64,000 nucleotides of DNA from Arenibacter aquaticus (GTDB taxonomy: Bacteria > Bacteroidota > Bacteroidia > Flavobacteriales > Flavobacteriaceae). This document shows, piece by piece, positions 8,766 through 19,700 of the stretch. Position 1 is the stretch's first letter. Every line of letters begins with the position of its first letter. The DNA lies in contig NZ_RQPJ01000002.1 of assembly GCF_003957295.1 (NCBI RefSeq), forward strand, positions 1 to 64,000. Reading direction: 5' to 3'. The notes under the pieces were generated by a model. It was not told the DNA's origin, ran no database searches, and was given only the letters and a program-made list of their open reading frames with translations. A program made the position numbers and the translations under genes.

Positions 8766-11231
8766 ATGAAATATAGATTACTCCTAGTATTTTCTTTATT
8801 CATTTTTACAATAGGGTGCGAAGAACAAGGCACCACCACCGACCCACTACTCCATTATGTTCCCCGGAATAGCTCCATAATCATAAAAATAAATGACAAG
8901 CCCTCCTTTTCTAGCGAACTGGAGAATAGCGACCTACTAAAAACACTATCCTCTACAACAACGTATAATGCCGTTTTGGGCAAACTAAAGTCGCTACAAT
9001 ACATACACCCCTCTGGAGAAAGTATATTGGCCTTCGTTGAATTGGGGAAGGAGAATTTTGAGCTGCTCTTGGTTGCAGAAAACACTAATGACCTTTTCCA
9101 AATATCCGAGGAGCCCAATGTTGTGGTTGAAAGCATAAACTACGAAGGAAAAAGCTTTGATAAATACAATATAAATAATACCAACTTCTTCTCTACCGTA
9201 ATAGACAACAAAATTATAGTGGGGTCCTCACAAATATTGATTGAAAACCTAATAAGAAACAACAAGGAGCTTAATGTGGCGGAGCCCCTAACCAAGCTCT
9301 ACCAAATAGCCAGTAGTCAAAGTAGTGCCAACATTTTTATAAATGCCAATAAAAGCAATTCACTACTTCACCACATCTTAGCCGATGCCTTTAAGGTGAA
9401 AATTTCTAAATTTACCGATTGGATATCCATGGATTTTAATACCAACAAGGACCATTTAAAACTTAATGGAATAAGTATGGCCCAAGACTCTATTATGAGT
9501 TTTGGAAGTCTTTTCAAAAACAACCACGCCCTAACCCCTAGGACTCCAAATATAGCGCCAATGGGGGCCGATGCCATACTGGCCTACACTTTTGACGACT
9601 ATGAAGCCTTTGCCCAAAATCAAAAAAAATATTTGGACAGATCAACTGTGTTGGATGCAACCTTTAAAGCCGTAGAGGAAGTTGGCCATGTCTTTTTGAA
9701 CAATGACAAAGCCGTAATACTTCATACATATGGCTCTGAGGATATTCTTAATTTTTTGGACAGCATTAAAAAATCATCCCAGGAATATCAAGGCAATGAA
9801 ATTATAGCCCTAAGTGAATCGGATTTTTTAGACATGTACTTCACCCCATTGATAAACGGTTACAAGGCTAATTATTATACCATCATAGAAGACGCTTTTG
9901 TGTTTGCCAATACTACGGAGACCCTTAAAACCATTATAGGCAATTTTAAAAATGCTTCTACCTTTGAGAAGACCTCCACCTACAATACTGCAAAGGCACA
10001 GTTGGCGGATGAGTCCTCCATACTGTTTGTTTCCAAGGCCGAGGGAATTGAATACTTTTTAAATGAGTATTTTAAAGAGGACTTAAGAAAGGATATTAAG
10101 ATCAAAGATCTTGACGAATATTCTTTTGCCAGCCAATGGGTTGCCGATGATAATTTTCATCATACCAACATTCTTTTTCAAAAAATTGCCCATGAGACCA
10201 CACTCAATAAAACCATACCGTATTTTACACTACAACTAGAAACGGAAATTGCATCCCTACCCCAGTTTGTAAAAAACCACAGAACCAACAAAGACGAAAT
10301 TGTAGTTCAAGATAATGACAACAATCTTTATTTAATCTCTACTGACGGCAAAATTATATGGAAGAAAGAATTGAAAGGCAGAATACAAGGACGAATAGAA
10401 CAGGTAGATCTTTACAAAAATGGCAAACTGCAATTAGCCTTCACAACCAACAACCAATTTTTGATATTGGATCGAAATGGCAAGGAAGTACTGCCTTTCA
10501 ACCTCACTTTTGATGGCGGCAATTTAAATCCCCTTGCTGTTTTTGATTACGACCGGAAAAAAGACTACCGCTTTGTTGTGACCCAAGGGAACAAAGTGTT
10601 CATGTACAATCGTCAAGGGCAGATCGTAAAGGGCTTTAAATACACTAAGGCAGAGCAGCCCATCATTGGAACACCTAAGCACTTTAGGGTAGGAAGAAAA
10701 GATTATCTAGTGATGAAACTGGAAAGTGGTGAACTAAAAATACTATCAAGAACCGGGGACGTGCGCGTACAAGTACCCAATAAGATTGATTTTTCCGATA
10801 ACGAAGTACTCCTTCATAAAAACAAATTCACAGTAACCGACACCAAAGGGCGACTATACCAAATTGATCAAAAAGGAAAATTGACCACTGCCAATCTAGA
10901 CTTGCTCCCCGATCACGGCTTGGATGCCACCACCAATACCTTGACAGTGATGAACGACAACGTACTAACCATTAGAAGCAAGAAAGTAGAATTGGAACTT
11001 GGAGTGTATTCCAAGCCCCGAATTTTCTACTTAAACGATAAGATCTATGTTAGTGTAACAGATATTCAAAGTCAAAAAATATACCTTTTTGATAGTCAAG
11101 CTAAGTCTATTTCCAACTTCCCAGTGCCAGGGAATTCACTTATTGACCTTAGCGATATGGATAGAGACCACAAATTGGAACTGGTAGCCAAAGACCAAGA
11201 TAACGCCATTATTGTTTATAAGATCAACTAA
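8766..11231 (+). CDS. Large lipoprotein with C-terminal beta-propeller-like repeats
   Basis: An 821-residue protein of unknown function. The start is the ATG giving MKYRLLLVFSLFIFTIGC, a lipoprotein signal with Cys18; an upstream TTG in frame is less likely. Residues about 20-480 are a mixed alpha/beta region that begins HYVPRNSSIIIKIND, resembling DUF3352-type envelope proteins. From about 490 onwards come repeated beta units with the pattern STDGKIIWKK, LDRNGKEVL, YNRQGQIVKGF, LSRTGDVRV, TDTKGRLYQI and FDSQAKSI, each a turn of a propeller like PQQ or WD proteins. The neighbour rnhB gives no hint of function. It is probably anchored in the envelope facing the periplasm. Confidence 0.75.
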   Translation: MKYRLLLVFSLFIFTIGCEEQGTTTDPLLHYVPRNSSIIIKINDKPSFSSELENSDLLKTLSSTTTYNAVLGKLKSLQYIHPSGESILAFVELGKENFELLLVAENTNDLFQISEEPNVVVESINYEGKSFDKYNINNTNFFSTVIDNKIIVGSSQILIENLIRNNKELNVAEPLTKLYQIASSQSSANIFINANKSNSLLHHILADAFKVKISKFTDWISMDFNTNKDHLKLNGISMAQDSIMSFGSLFKNNHALTPRTPNIAPMGADAILAYTFDDYEAFAQNQKKYLDRSTVLDATFKAVEEVGHVFLNNDKAVILHTYGSEDILNFLDSIKKSSQEYQGNEIIALSESDFLDMYFTPLINGYKANYYTIIEDAFVFANTTETLKTIIGNFKNASTFEKTSTYNTAKAQLADESSILFVSKAEGIEYFLNEYFKEDLRKDIKIKDLDEYSFASQWVADDNFHHTNILFQKIAHETTLNKTIPYFTLQLETEIASLPQFVKNHRTNKDEIVVQDNDNNLYLISTDGKIIWKKELKGRIQGRIEQVDLYKNGKLQLAFTTNNQFLILDRNGKEVLPFNLTFDGGNLNPLAVFDYDRKKDYRFVVTQGNKVFMYNRQGQIVKGFKYTKAEQPIIGTPKHFRVGRKDYLVMKLESGELKILSRTGDVRVQVPNKIDFSDNEVLLHKNKFTVTDTKGRLYQIDQKGKLTTANLDLLPDHGLDATTNTLTVMNDNVLTIRSKKVELELGVYSKPRIFYLNDKIYVSVTDIQSQKIYLFDSQAKSISNFPVPGNSLIDLSDMDRDHKLELVAKDQDNAIIVYKIN

Positions 11232-11539
11232 CTTTAGAATCTAGCTTTAACACTACTATAAGGTATAGGTTTTTATAATTTTAGAAACTCCAGAGTGGCC
11301 GCGTAAAGACCATACACCAGCCCTAATATGCCTAAAACAAACTATTTGTTGGTTTTATAACGATTTGTGATAATATCTTCGAGAGACAACTAAGTAGTCA
11401 CCGGGGCCATTAATACAATAAACCAAGCCACTTATACACCTGTATAACGATAAACCCCTATTTTTTTTATTTTTAGTATAGGGTTAGTCTACAATAAGTT
11501 ATAGACACACCCTATAAGGCAACACTAAAAATAAAGATT
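11232..11539. other. Intergenic region before the OmpA-family gene
   Basis: 308 bases with no gene seen. It contains an A/T-rich section with an interrupted inverted repeat (CCCCTAT and ATAGGG around a T-rich loop, about 11454-11485). The first start codon after it is that of the OmpA-family gene. No complete promoter consensus was found. Confidence 0.4.
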
Positions 11540-12871
11540 ATGAATCGCTTCAAAATTTTCCCCAAAACACTTCTATCCTTTCTATTCATATTTACATTCT
11601 CAACTACAGTTCAAGGACAAATTTTAAAAAAATTGGGAAAACGGGCCCAAAGAGCTGCGGAACGCACCATTGAAAGGCGTGTAGACAAAGAAACTACCGA
11701 AAAAACGGACCAGGCCCTGGACAGCATCTTGGAGCCAGGCAGCAAGGGTCCTTCCACCAATCCGCAGGTTGGAGATCCGCTACCTCCATCAGGACAGGGA
11801 AATCCTGGGGTTAGCAGTGGTAATAGCGAAGGGACGTTCCCTACTAGTGGTGAAAAAACCATTGAGGTATATAGCAAGTTTGATTATGTACCAGGTGACA
11901 AACCCCTTTTTTATGATGATTTCTCCAATGATTTCATTGGCGATTTTCCATCCAAATGGAATACCAATGGAGGTGGGGAGGTAGTATCAACGAATAATTC
12001 TGAAGTTAAGTGGCTGGAATTAATTTCTGGATACAACATTTATTTTATTCCAGACGTCCCTAAACTTCCGGAGGATTACACCATTGAATTTGACATCATG
12101 GCATTGGGCCTGGACAGACAAACTTCCTCCACTGCAAAGCTAAGGATAGCCCTGAGTGATGACAACAAATTTAAGAATGGCGCTAACTTTGTTCACGCAT
12201 CCATACCTTTCTGCCAATATTCCCCTATAGGCATTACCATGTCCAACCATATAAACAACAAAAGGGAAATTTACAGTGTGGTCCGGGCCGATCTTAGAGA
12301 TGAAATAATGGCTGGCCCGCACATATCCATAGCAGTCAACAAACAGCGCTTTAGACTATGGGTCAATGAAGAAAAACATATAGACATCCCAAGGATCGTT
12401 CCCCAAGGAGGTATTCTGAGCACTTTAAAATTCAATATGAATAATTTTAAGGACGGTAAGGAGCGTGTATTTATAAGCAACCTTAAAGTAGCGGAAGGAG
12501 GACTGGACCTACGCCGTACACTTATTTCTGAAGGGGAAGTATCTACCAACGGTATCCTATTTCATTCCGGTTCTGCAAATCTACAGCCCCAATCCATGGG
12601 CATTATTCGGCAAATTTCCCAAGTACTTCAACAAGAAAACAGCATGAATCTTTTAATAATAGGACATACAGATTCGGACGGACAAGAAGACACCAATCTA
12701 ACCTTGTCCCAAAAACGCGCCTTAGCGGTAAAAGAGGCTTTGGTGAGTGTATACGGTATAGATGGCGGTAGGCTACAGACAGATGGTAAAGGTGAAACGG
12801 AACCTGTAGGTGACAATACTACCCCTGATGGCAAAGCACAGAATAGAAGAGTGGTTTTTAAAAAGATATAA
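11540..12871 (+). CDS. OmpA-family outer-membrane protein
   Basis: A 443-residue exported protein: signal peptide residues 1-27 (ending TVQGQ), a basic and coiled N-terminal part (about 30-60), a proline/glycine-rich linker (about 65-105), a beta-rich lectin-like middle domain (about 110-325) and a C-terminal OmpA domain (about 335-443). The OmpA part carries ILFHSGSANLQPQ, IGHTDSDGQEDTNLTLSQKRA and GKGETEPVGDNTTPDGKAQNRRV, which hold the Asp and Arg that bind the peptidoglycan diaminopimelate group. It probably links outer membrane and cell wall. The following gene lies 28 bp downstream on the same strand and is likely co-transcribed. Confidence 0.9.
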   Translation: MNRFKIFPKTLLSFLFIFTFSTTVQGQILKKLGKRAQRAAERTIERRVDKETTEKTDQALDSILEPGSKGPSTNPQVGDPLPPSGQGNPGVSSGNSEGTFPTSGEKTIEVYSKFDYVPGDKPLFYDDFSNDFIGDFPSKWNTNGGGEVVSTNNSEVKWLELISGYNIYFIPDVPKLPEDYTIEFDIMALGLDRQTSSTAKLRIALSDDNKFKNGANFVHASIPFCQYSPIGITMSNHINNKREIYSVVRADLRDEIMAGPHISIAVNKQRFRLWVNEEKHIDIPRIVPQGGILSTLKFNMNNFKDGKERVFISNLKVAEGGLDLRRTLISEGEVSTNGILFHSGSANLQPQSMGIIRQISQVLQQENSMNLLIIGHTDSDGQEDTNLTLSQKRALAVKEALVSVYGIDGGRLQTDGKGETEPVGDNTTPDGKAQNRRVVFKKI

Positions 12872-12899
12872 GTACTAATAATAATTTTATAGAGAACAC

Positions 12900-13604
12900 A
12901 TGAACTACCTAAAAAATAACCTAAGAAACTTCGCAATACTTTTAGTTTTTAACCTCTCCGGAGCATCCTTTGCCCAAATGTGCGATACCTTTTTCCCCAT
13001 GAGGGAAGGCGTGCGTATGGAATATACTCTCCATAACAAAAAAGGAAAAGTTGAAGGCTCCCAATGGCAAGAATTCAGAAACGTACAGAAAACGGCCAAC
13101 GGAACGGAAGCAGAAATCCATATGGGATTTATGGACGACAAGGGAAAAAATCCGTACGAAATGACCTATAACATGACCTGTGATGGCAATATTATCCGTA
13201 TCGATTTCAAATCCCTACTATCAACGCAAATGATGGAGCAGTACAGTGAAATGGAAGCGGAAATCACCGGTACGGATATCGAGTTGCCAACACAACTAAA
13301 ACCGGGCATGGAACTACCTGATGCCGGCGTAAGCATGAAAATTAATATGGGGGCTATGAACATGAAAATGGAGGTGGAGATGACCAACAGGAAAGTTGAG
13401 AAGAAAGAAACTATTACCGTCCCAGCAGGCACTTTTGATTGTTATGTGATCTACAGTGACAATCGCTCTAAGATGATGATGGTAGACAAAAATTACCCGA
13501 ATCGTAGCTGGATTTCGGAAGGGGTGGGCACCGTAAAGACCGAATCCTACAATGGAAAAGGAAAACTTTTGAATTCCACAGTACTCAGTGCTATAAAGGA
13601 CTAA
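12900..13604 (+). CDS. Exported TapB/DUF3108-like beta-barrel protein
   Basis: A 234-residue protein with a signal peptide (residues 1-26, ending ASFAQ) followed by one beta-rich domain. The pattern FFPMREGVRMEYTLHNKKGK near the N-terminus and KKETITVPAGTFDCYVI near residue 175 is that of DUF3108-like proteins, named TapB in some Bacteroidota annotations; the function is not established. The middle is rich in Met (for example GAMNMKMEVEMTN). It follows the OmpA-family gene and is probably in the same transcript, which suggests an envelope role. Confidence 0.65.
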   Translation: MNYLKNNLRNFAILLVFNLSGASFAQMCDTFFPMREGVRMEYTLHNKKGKVEGSQWQEFRNVQKTANGTEAEIHMGFMDDKGKNPYEMTYNMTCDGNIIRIDFKSLLSTQMMEQYSEMEAEITGTDIELPTQLKPGMELPDAGVSMKINMGAMNMKMEVEMTNRKVEKKETITVPAGTFDCYVIYSDNRSKMMMVDKNYPNRSWISEGVGTVKTESYNGKGKLLNSTVLSAIKD

Positions 13605-13851
13605 ATCTTGGTCTTTGCAAATAACCGATTCCTAGATTGCAATAAAGAAAATACCAAGTGCCGATTTCTTTTTGGGGTTATGCTTCAAGCATTAAGGCTC
13701 CAAAACCATACAGCCTTCAACGGAATTGTCCTGGATACCTAGATGACACTTCATGGGGTGCCCGAAAAATCCACCCTTAGATCCATTTACAGGTGACCTA
13801 GAATAAAACTGGGTATAGGATAAGGTTATTTACCTCTAATAAATTCTTGGG

Positions 13852-14568
13852 TTAATAAGGCCTATCCTGCGTTAACATTTCAGCCTCAAAAAGATGTGAA
13901 AAGTGTTTCAACAATTTTTCCTTAACCTCATCCATGGACACCTCTTTCTTCCCTAATTCCACATTCAATGACGTCACGGCTTTCCCCTTAATGCCGCAGG
14001 GGATCATCAGGTCAAAATAACCCAAATCGGCATTTACGTTTAAGGCAAAGCCATGCATGGTTACCCATCGACTGGCCCGTACACCCATGGCACAAATCTT
14101 TCTAGCAAAAGGGGTCCCTACATCCAACCATACCCCGGTCTCGCCTTTGGAACGTTCCCCTTTTAAACCATAGTCCGCCAAGGTTAAAATAACCATTTCC
14201 TCTAAAAACCTCAGGTATTTGTGGATATCGGTAAAAAAATTATCCAAGTCCAAAATGGGATACCCCACAATCTGGCCCGGTCCGTGATAGGTAATATCCC
14301 CTCCCCTATTGATCTTATAAAAGGTAGCTCCTTTTTTTTCCAAGAAATCCTGATCTACCAAAAGATTGTCCATATCCCCACTTTTCCCCAAGGTGTACAC
14401 ATGGGGGTGTTCTACAAACAAAAAATGATTGGGGGTTTCCAGTTGGGATCCCTCCCTTCTGTTCCTTATTTTCAGATCCAAAATAGATTGAAACAATTCC
14501 TCTTGGTAGTCCCAAGTTTCCTTATAGTCCCGCTGTCCTAGATCTTCTAAGAGAATCCTTTTGTTCAT
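13852..14568 (-). CDS. lipB: Octanoyl-[acyl carrier protein]:protein N-octanoyltransferase
   Basis: A 238-residue cytoplasmic enzyme that moves octanoate from acyl carrier protein to the lipoyl domains of 2-oxoacid dehydrogenases and the glycine cleavage H protein, the first step of lipoate assembly. Family motifs: HPHVYTLGKSG, RGGDITYHGPGQ, VGYPILDL, the catalytic Lys in RKICAMGVR and the catalytic Cys in PCGIKGKAVTSL. I chose the ATG giving MNKRILLEDLG; a longer frame starts 33 bases upstream but would lie inside the promoter. The promoter box TATCTTTG ends only 4 bases before the ATG, so the message is nearly or fully leaderless. Confidence 0.95.
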   Translation of the reverse strand: MNKRILLEDLGQRDYKETWDYQEELFQSILDLKIRNRREGSQLETPNHFLFVEHPHVYTLGKSGDMDNLLVDQDFLEKKGATFYKINRGGDITYHGPGQIVGYPILDLDNFFTDIHKYLRFLEEMVILTLADYGLKGERSKGETGVWLDVGTPFARKICAMGVRASRWVTMHGFALNVNADLGYFDLMIPCGIKGKAVTSLNVELGKKEVSMDEVKEKLLKHFSHLFEAEMLTQDRPY

Positions 14569-14572
14569 CTTG

Positions 14573-14601
14573 CAAAGATACAAACTCCACCCGTAAACCA
14601 A
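14573..14601 (-). promoter_or_regulatory. lipB promoter
   Basis: On the minus strand TTG (14601-14599), an 18-base spacer and TATCTTTG (14580-14573) match the Bacteroidota promoter. The lipB ATG begins at 14568, so transcription should start at or within a few bases of the start codon. It supports the shorter lipB start. Confidence 0.65.
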
Positions 14602-14613
14602 GTACCCGGAAGC

Positions 14614-14769
14614 CTAATTTGGATTATTAAGAATGACCAATGCGGCAATCACTCCAGGGACCCATCCACATAGCGTTAGCAAAAAAACAATAACAAAGGA
14701 ACCACAACCTTTGCCCAAAACAGCCAAAGGCGGGAAAATTATGGCCAATAAGACCCTAAAACAGCCCAT
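14614..14769 (-). CDS. YqaE/Pmp3-family small membrane protein
   Basis: A 51-residue protein found by translating the minus strand by hand. The pattern is the YqaE/Pmp3 family (PF01679): an N-terminal Cys, a first membrane helix with LLAIIFPPLAVLGKGCG (the FPP and G.G.. pattern is characteristic), a second helix FVIVFLLTLCGWVPGVIAAL with the family GW.PG..HA-like turn, and a short polar tail. The reading frame is stopped just upstream, so the ATG is the only sensible start. The family is small, membrane-embedded and often stress-induced; molecular function is unclear. It lies between lysS and lipB, upstream of the lipB promoter, on the lipB strand. Confidence 0.88.
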   Translation of the reverse strand: MGCFRVLLAIIFPPLAVLGKGCGSFVIVFLLTLCGWVPGVIAALVILNNPN

Positions 14770-14900
14770 TCTTTTACATATTTAATAGTCCATCTATTAA
14801 TTAGACCCAATTAGAGGTAGATTGTTACAGGTAAATTCAAATAATTGATACGCCCTCACTTTAAAGCCAGATTATTGTTGTTACCATTATATATTATGTG

Positions 14901-14931
14901 TTGATAGATTAAGCCAGAGTACCTATATTTG
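14901..14931 (+). promoter_or_regulatory. lysS promoter
   Basis: TTG (14901-14903), a 20-base spacer and TATATTTG (14924-14931) form a near-perfect Bacteroidota promoter. The lysS ATG is 21 bases beyond the box, which gives a short leader. Confidence 0.7.
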
Positions 14932-14952
14932 CAGCCTTAATTTATAAGTATT

Positions 14953-16644
14953 ATGCAGCTTTCGGAACAAGAAGTAATTAGAAGGGAAAAACTAAATAAA
15001 TTACGGGAGATGGGGATAGACCCTTATCCCGCCGCTCTTTACCCTGTAGATAGCACTTCTAAAAATGCCAAGGAAAATTATGTGGAAGGTAAAAAGGTTA
15101 CCCTTTCCGGAAGACTAATGTCCAGAAGAATACAAGGTAAGGCGTCTTTTGCTGAACTACAGGACAGTGAAGGCCGCATTCAGGTTTATTTTAACAGGGA
15201 CGAAATTTGTACCGGGGAAGATAAGACCTTGTACAACGATGTTTATAAGAAATTGTTGGACATAGGTGATATTATAGGTGTAGAAGGAGAACTTTTCACC
15301 ACCCAAGTAGGGGAAAAAACCGTAATGGTGAAGAATTTCACCATTTTAAGTAAATCCTTACGCCCTTTACCCCTGCCAAAAGTGGATGCCGACGGAAAGG
15401 TATATGACGAGTTTAATGACCCGGAATTGCGTTACCGCCAGCGTTATGTGGATCTAGTGGTTAATCCGGATGTGAAAAAGAATTTTATTAAACGGACCAA
15501 GGTAACCAATAGCATACGCCAATTTTTTAACGATGCCGGTTATTTGGAAGTGGAAACCCCTATTTTACAGCCCATCCCAGGTGGAGCTGCTGCAAGGCCG
15601 TTTATTACGCACCACAATGCCCTAAACATGCCTTTATATTTAAGGATAGCCAATGAGTTATACCTTAAAAGATTAATCGTTGGTGGCTTTGATGGCGTTT
15701 ACGAATTTGCCAAGGATTTTAGAAACGAAGGCATGGACCGTACCCATAACCCGGAGTTTACCGTAATGGAACTTTATGTAGCCTATAAGGATTACAACTG
15801 GATGATGGACATGACCGAAAGGCTCCTGGAAAAGGTTGCCATTGATTCCAACGGTACTTCAAAAGTTACCGTAGGGGAGAACGAAATTGAGTTCAAGGCC
15901 CCTTACCCTAGAATCCCCATTTTAGAAGCCATAAAGACCCACACAGGGTTTGATGTGGCCGGGATGGATGAAGTGGAACTTAGGGAAGTTGCTAAAAAAT
16001 TACATATAGAGGTTGATGAAAGCATGGGTGTTGGAAAGCTCATAGACGAGATTTTTGGTGAGAAATGTGAACACCATTACGTGCAGCCTACCTTCATTAT
16101 AGATTACCCAAAAGAAATGAGTCCACTTACCAAGGAACATCGAAGCAATCCGGATTTAACGGAACGTTTTGAACTAATGGTCAATGGCAAGGAATTGGCC
16201 AATGCCTATTCTGAGTTGAACGACCCCATTGATCAGCGCGAAAGGTTTGAAGACCAACTTAAACTTTCTGCAAAAGGTGACGACGAGGCCATGTTCATTG
16301 ATCAAGATTTTTTAAGGGCTTTGGAATATGGTATGCCGCCTACCAGTGGTATAGGGATCGGAATTGATCGCTTGGTGATGCTATTGACCAATAACGCTTC
16401 CATACAGGAAGTCTTGTTCTTCCCCCAAATGCGTCCGGAAAAGAAACAACTGGAGTTAAGCGAGGAAGAAAAAGTAATAATGGAATTATTAAAACCAGAA
16501 GGAAAGTGGCCATTGGCCGACCTTAAGGCCAAAGCTGGACTAAGTGGCAAAAAATGGGATAAATCCATGAAGGCACTAGCCAAACATGAACTAATAAAAG
16601 TGGTTGCCGAAGAAGATATTAAAATGGTGGTGTTGAATAAGTAA
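14953..16644 (+). CDS. lysS: Lysyl-tRNA synthetase (class II)
   Basis: A 563-residue cytoplasmic enzyme that charges tRNA-Lys. The N-terminal OB-fold anticodon-binding domain (about 50-150, with [19 protein letters not shown]) is followed by the class II catalytic core: motif 1 near [15 protein letters not shown], motif 2 [14 protein letters not shown], motif 3 [13 protein letters not shown]. Beyond motif 3 the protein carries about 60 extra residues ([21 protein letters not shown] onwards) that look like a small winged-helix domain; this tail is seen in Bacteroidota LysS and absent from the E. coli type. It has its own promoter and a strong terminator. Confidence 0.97.
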   Translation: MQLSEQEVIRREKLNKLREMGIDPYPAALYPVDSTSKNAKENYVEGKKVTLSGRLMSRRIQGKASFAELQDSEGRIQVYFNRDEICTGEDKTLYNDVYKKLLDIGDIIGVEGELFTTQVGEKTVMVKNFTILSKSLRPLPLPKVDADGKVYDEFNDPELRYRQRYVDLVVNPDVKKNFIKRTKVTNSIRQFFNDAGYLEVETPILQPIPGGAAARPFITHHNALNMPLYLRIANELYLKRLIVGGFDGVYEFAKDFRNEGMDRTHNPEFTVMELYVAYKDYNWMMDMTERLLEKVAIDSNGTSKVTVGENEIEFKAPYPRIPILEAIKTHTGFDVAGMDEVELREVAKKLHIEVDESMGVGKLIDEIFGEKCEHHYVQPTFIIDYPKEMSPLTKEHRSNPDLTERFELMVNGKELANAYSELNDPIDQRERFEDQLKLSAKGDDEAMFIDQDFLRALEYGMPPTSGIGIGIDRLVMLLTNNASIQEVLFFPQMRPEKKQLELSEEEKVIMELLKPEGKWPLADLKAKAGLSGKKWDKSMKALAKHELIKVVAEEDIKMVVLNK

Positions 16645-16691
16645 TAGAGGACTAGGGTAAGTTTCTCTATGGACTGTATCCGAATCAATTA

Positions 16692-16746
16692 AAAACGCCT
16701 GCCAATATAGCCCTATAGGCCAGGATTTGCAGGCGTTTTATTTTTT
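16692..16746 (+). terminator. Bidirectional terminator between lysS and the VCBS gene
   Basis: An 11-base perfect stem (AAAACGCCTGC with GCAGGCGTTTT) with T runs on both strands. It closes lysS from the left and the converging VCBS gene from the right. Confidence 0.85.
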
Positions 16747-16784
16747 ATCGGCTTTCTTTCTAATCAGTTACCACCTCAAAGCCA

Positions 16785-19700
16785 TTACAATTCATTAACA
16801 GCTACCTCATTGCCTAAATAATCATAAAATACAACCTTATCTTCCTCTCCGTATAGAAATAAAGTCCGACTGGATTGAGACAGATAGGAAGAGCCATAAT
16901 AGAACTCTTGTAGGCGTATTTTCCCGTCCTTATAAGTAATAATAGCCTTTGCTACATTTGGCAAAACATCCATAAAAGTGCCTTTAGTAGGTTGGACTTC
17001 TGACACGTACACTTTTGGCCCATTGGAATTCCTGCCAAACAGATATGCCTGACGGTCATTAACCTTAATTGAAACTGCCCCCCTATTATCCCCGTTCAAC
17101 CATAGTCCACTTTCCCTTGAAGGAACACTCTTAAAGTGGCCCTTTCCATCCCCTTTTAAAAATACCCCTTTAGAGGCATCGTGACGTCCAACTCCAACTT
17201 CTGTCCCGTAATTATTTCCGGATAACAGCACATCCAAATATCCATCCCTATCATAATCATTGATAAGAATACCGTACACCGGGGCTATTTGTGCCTGCAT
17301 GGGAAGACTTTTGATTTCAAATTTACCATTACCATTATTTTGGAGGTAGACAGAAGCAAATAAAAATGCCTTAGCAATATAAGAACTAGCTTTCTCCTGA
17401 TTAGACAACACATCCGCCATGGTAGCATGGGCATAACTGTCATAATCAGGAAATTTTTTCTTCATCTGTGGAATCTGTTTAATGAGGTCATCCCTTGAAT
17501 GAACAGGATATTCATTACCATTATTATATGATGACATAATTGGATCTAAACTGCCATTATTGTCGTAATCCATGGCATAAACAGTTAATGGCTCGTTGGC
17601 GGAAACGCTATATTTTGTATTCAAACCTATGTTACCCAAAATATAGTCCATATCCCCATCATTGTCAAAATCACCGCCATTTATACTGTTCCACCATCCA
17701 GAAGTATAGGTTAATCCAATTTTTCCCGAACTATTCACAAGCTTCGCATTTTGGTTTTCAAAGAATTGGATTGCCATAAATTCACCTACAACTATTAGAT
17801 CTGTATCTCCATCCAAATCATAATCCGTCCAAAGCGCATCGGTGACCATTCCCACCTTTCTTATAGATGGCGCCAATTTATTGGTGGCATCCGTAAATTT
17901 TCCATTGTTGTTCTCCAGCAAATAACTATTGGGCGGCAATGGATACTTTAGGGGTGTTAATCGACCACCTATAAAGAGGTCAAGATCACCGTCCTTATCA
18001 AAATCCGCAGCCCTCACGCAAGACCCACTGGCCACAATTTTTGGCAATGCCTGTTTATCCAAGCTAAAGTTTCCTTGTCCATCATTGGCATACAATCTAT
18101 CCTGATAATATTCCGACCCCTCATAAAACTCATTGCTTCCACTAGTAACGTATAGATCTTGATCACCATCCCCGTCATAATCAAAAAACAATACACCGGT
18201 ATCTTCCTCATATTTTTCATTTTCATTGGGGGTCAACAATTCTTTTCTAAAGGTACCATCGGCCGTACCGTAAAAAAGCGTTCCACTACTATTGTATCCT
18301 CCTCCAACAAAAAAATCATCCCTACCGTCGTTGTTAATATCTCCAACTGCCAACCCAGGTCCTTGATTGGAATGCTTATGAGGGAGTAAAAACTGTCTGT
18401 TAAAATCATAGTACACCTTGTCCTCATGTAGATGATCCAACTTTAAATTGGTGCTAATCTCTCTAAACAAACTACTATTTCCTACGGTATTCTTGGAAGC
18501 TAAGTCCTCAGAAGCCTCGTCTCTACTTATGGTAATTTCCCGATCTGGTAGTGGATTGAGTACTTTACCCACTGCACCATCGGGCCAACTCACAAGAATA
18601 CTATCTATCATTTCCGTATCACCCAATCCAAAATGCACTATCTTGTCCACAGATGATTGATACCCCCTTGTTAAGGCCTGTCTTACTGTTTGCTGTTTAC
18701 CCTTCTGAAACAAACTTACCTGTGTTCCCAAACCTATTGGGTTTAAACTATCGCCTTTTAAATGAATATTCAAGTAGTGATTCTCCAAAACAACATTGGA
18801 TTTATTTTCAAATAAGAAAGCAGCCTCGTTAATATTGTTCACCACTATATCCAGATCACCATCATTATCCAAATCTGCATAGGCCGCACCATTGGACAGG
18901 GATGGTATTTGAAGGCCCCATTTCTCCGTAACATCCTCAAAACTTAAATCTCCCCGGTTCTTGAACAAAAAATTTGACAGTTTTATGGAAGGCATTTCCC
19001 TTGCCTTCTGTTTTAAAACGTAATCAAGGCTATCCTTTGAGACATTGGCCGACAAGGATCCGGTGTAGTTAATAAAATCTAGGTCCGTAATATCTCTTAA
19101 ATACCCATTGGTTACATAAAGATCTTTAAAACCATCGTTGTCAAAATCGGCAAAAAGCGGTGCCCAACTCCAATCCGTTGCATCTATATTAAGCAATTGT
19201 CCAACTTCTGAAAATGACGGATGACCATTTAAGGAGGTTCCATTATTTATTTGAAGGGTATTCCTCATGTATTGAGGCATATATCCCTGCTGCAAGGTGC
19301 GCTCAAATAAGTCAAAATTTAATGGACCAGACATTTTTTTTTCATGAAAATTGTCTCTGGGGCGCATATCCATGGTAACAATATCCTCCAATCCATCATT
19401 GTTAAAATCGGCAATATCGTTACCCATGCTAAAATGACTCACATGATCTAAATAGGTTTTAGACATTTCTTCAAATGTCCCATCTTTTTTATTGATGTAG
19501 AGGTAGTCATTGGATATAAAATCATTGGTAACCAAAATATCTTCCCATCCATCTCCATTTACATCGGCAATGCCAAGGCCAAGACCGAGGCCATCGTAAA
19601 CGATACCAGCTTGTTTACCAACCTCGGTAAAGCGTATCCTTTTACCCCTAGATTCCTCATTGCGATATAACTTATCATTGGCTGGGCCAGTACCGTCTTT

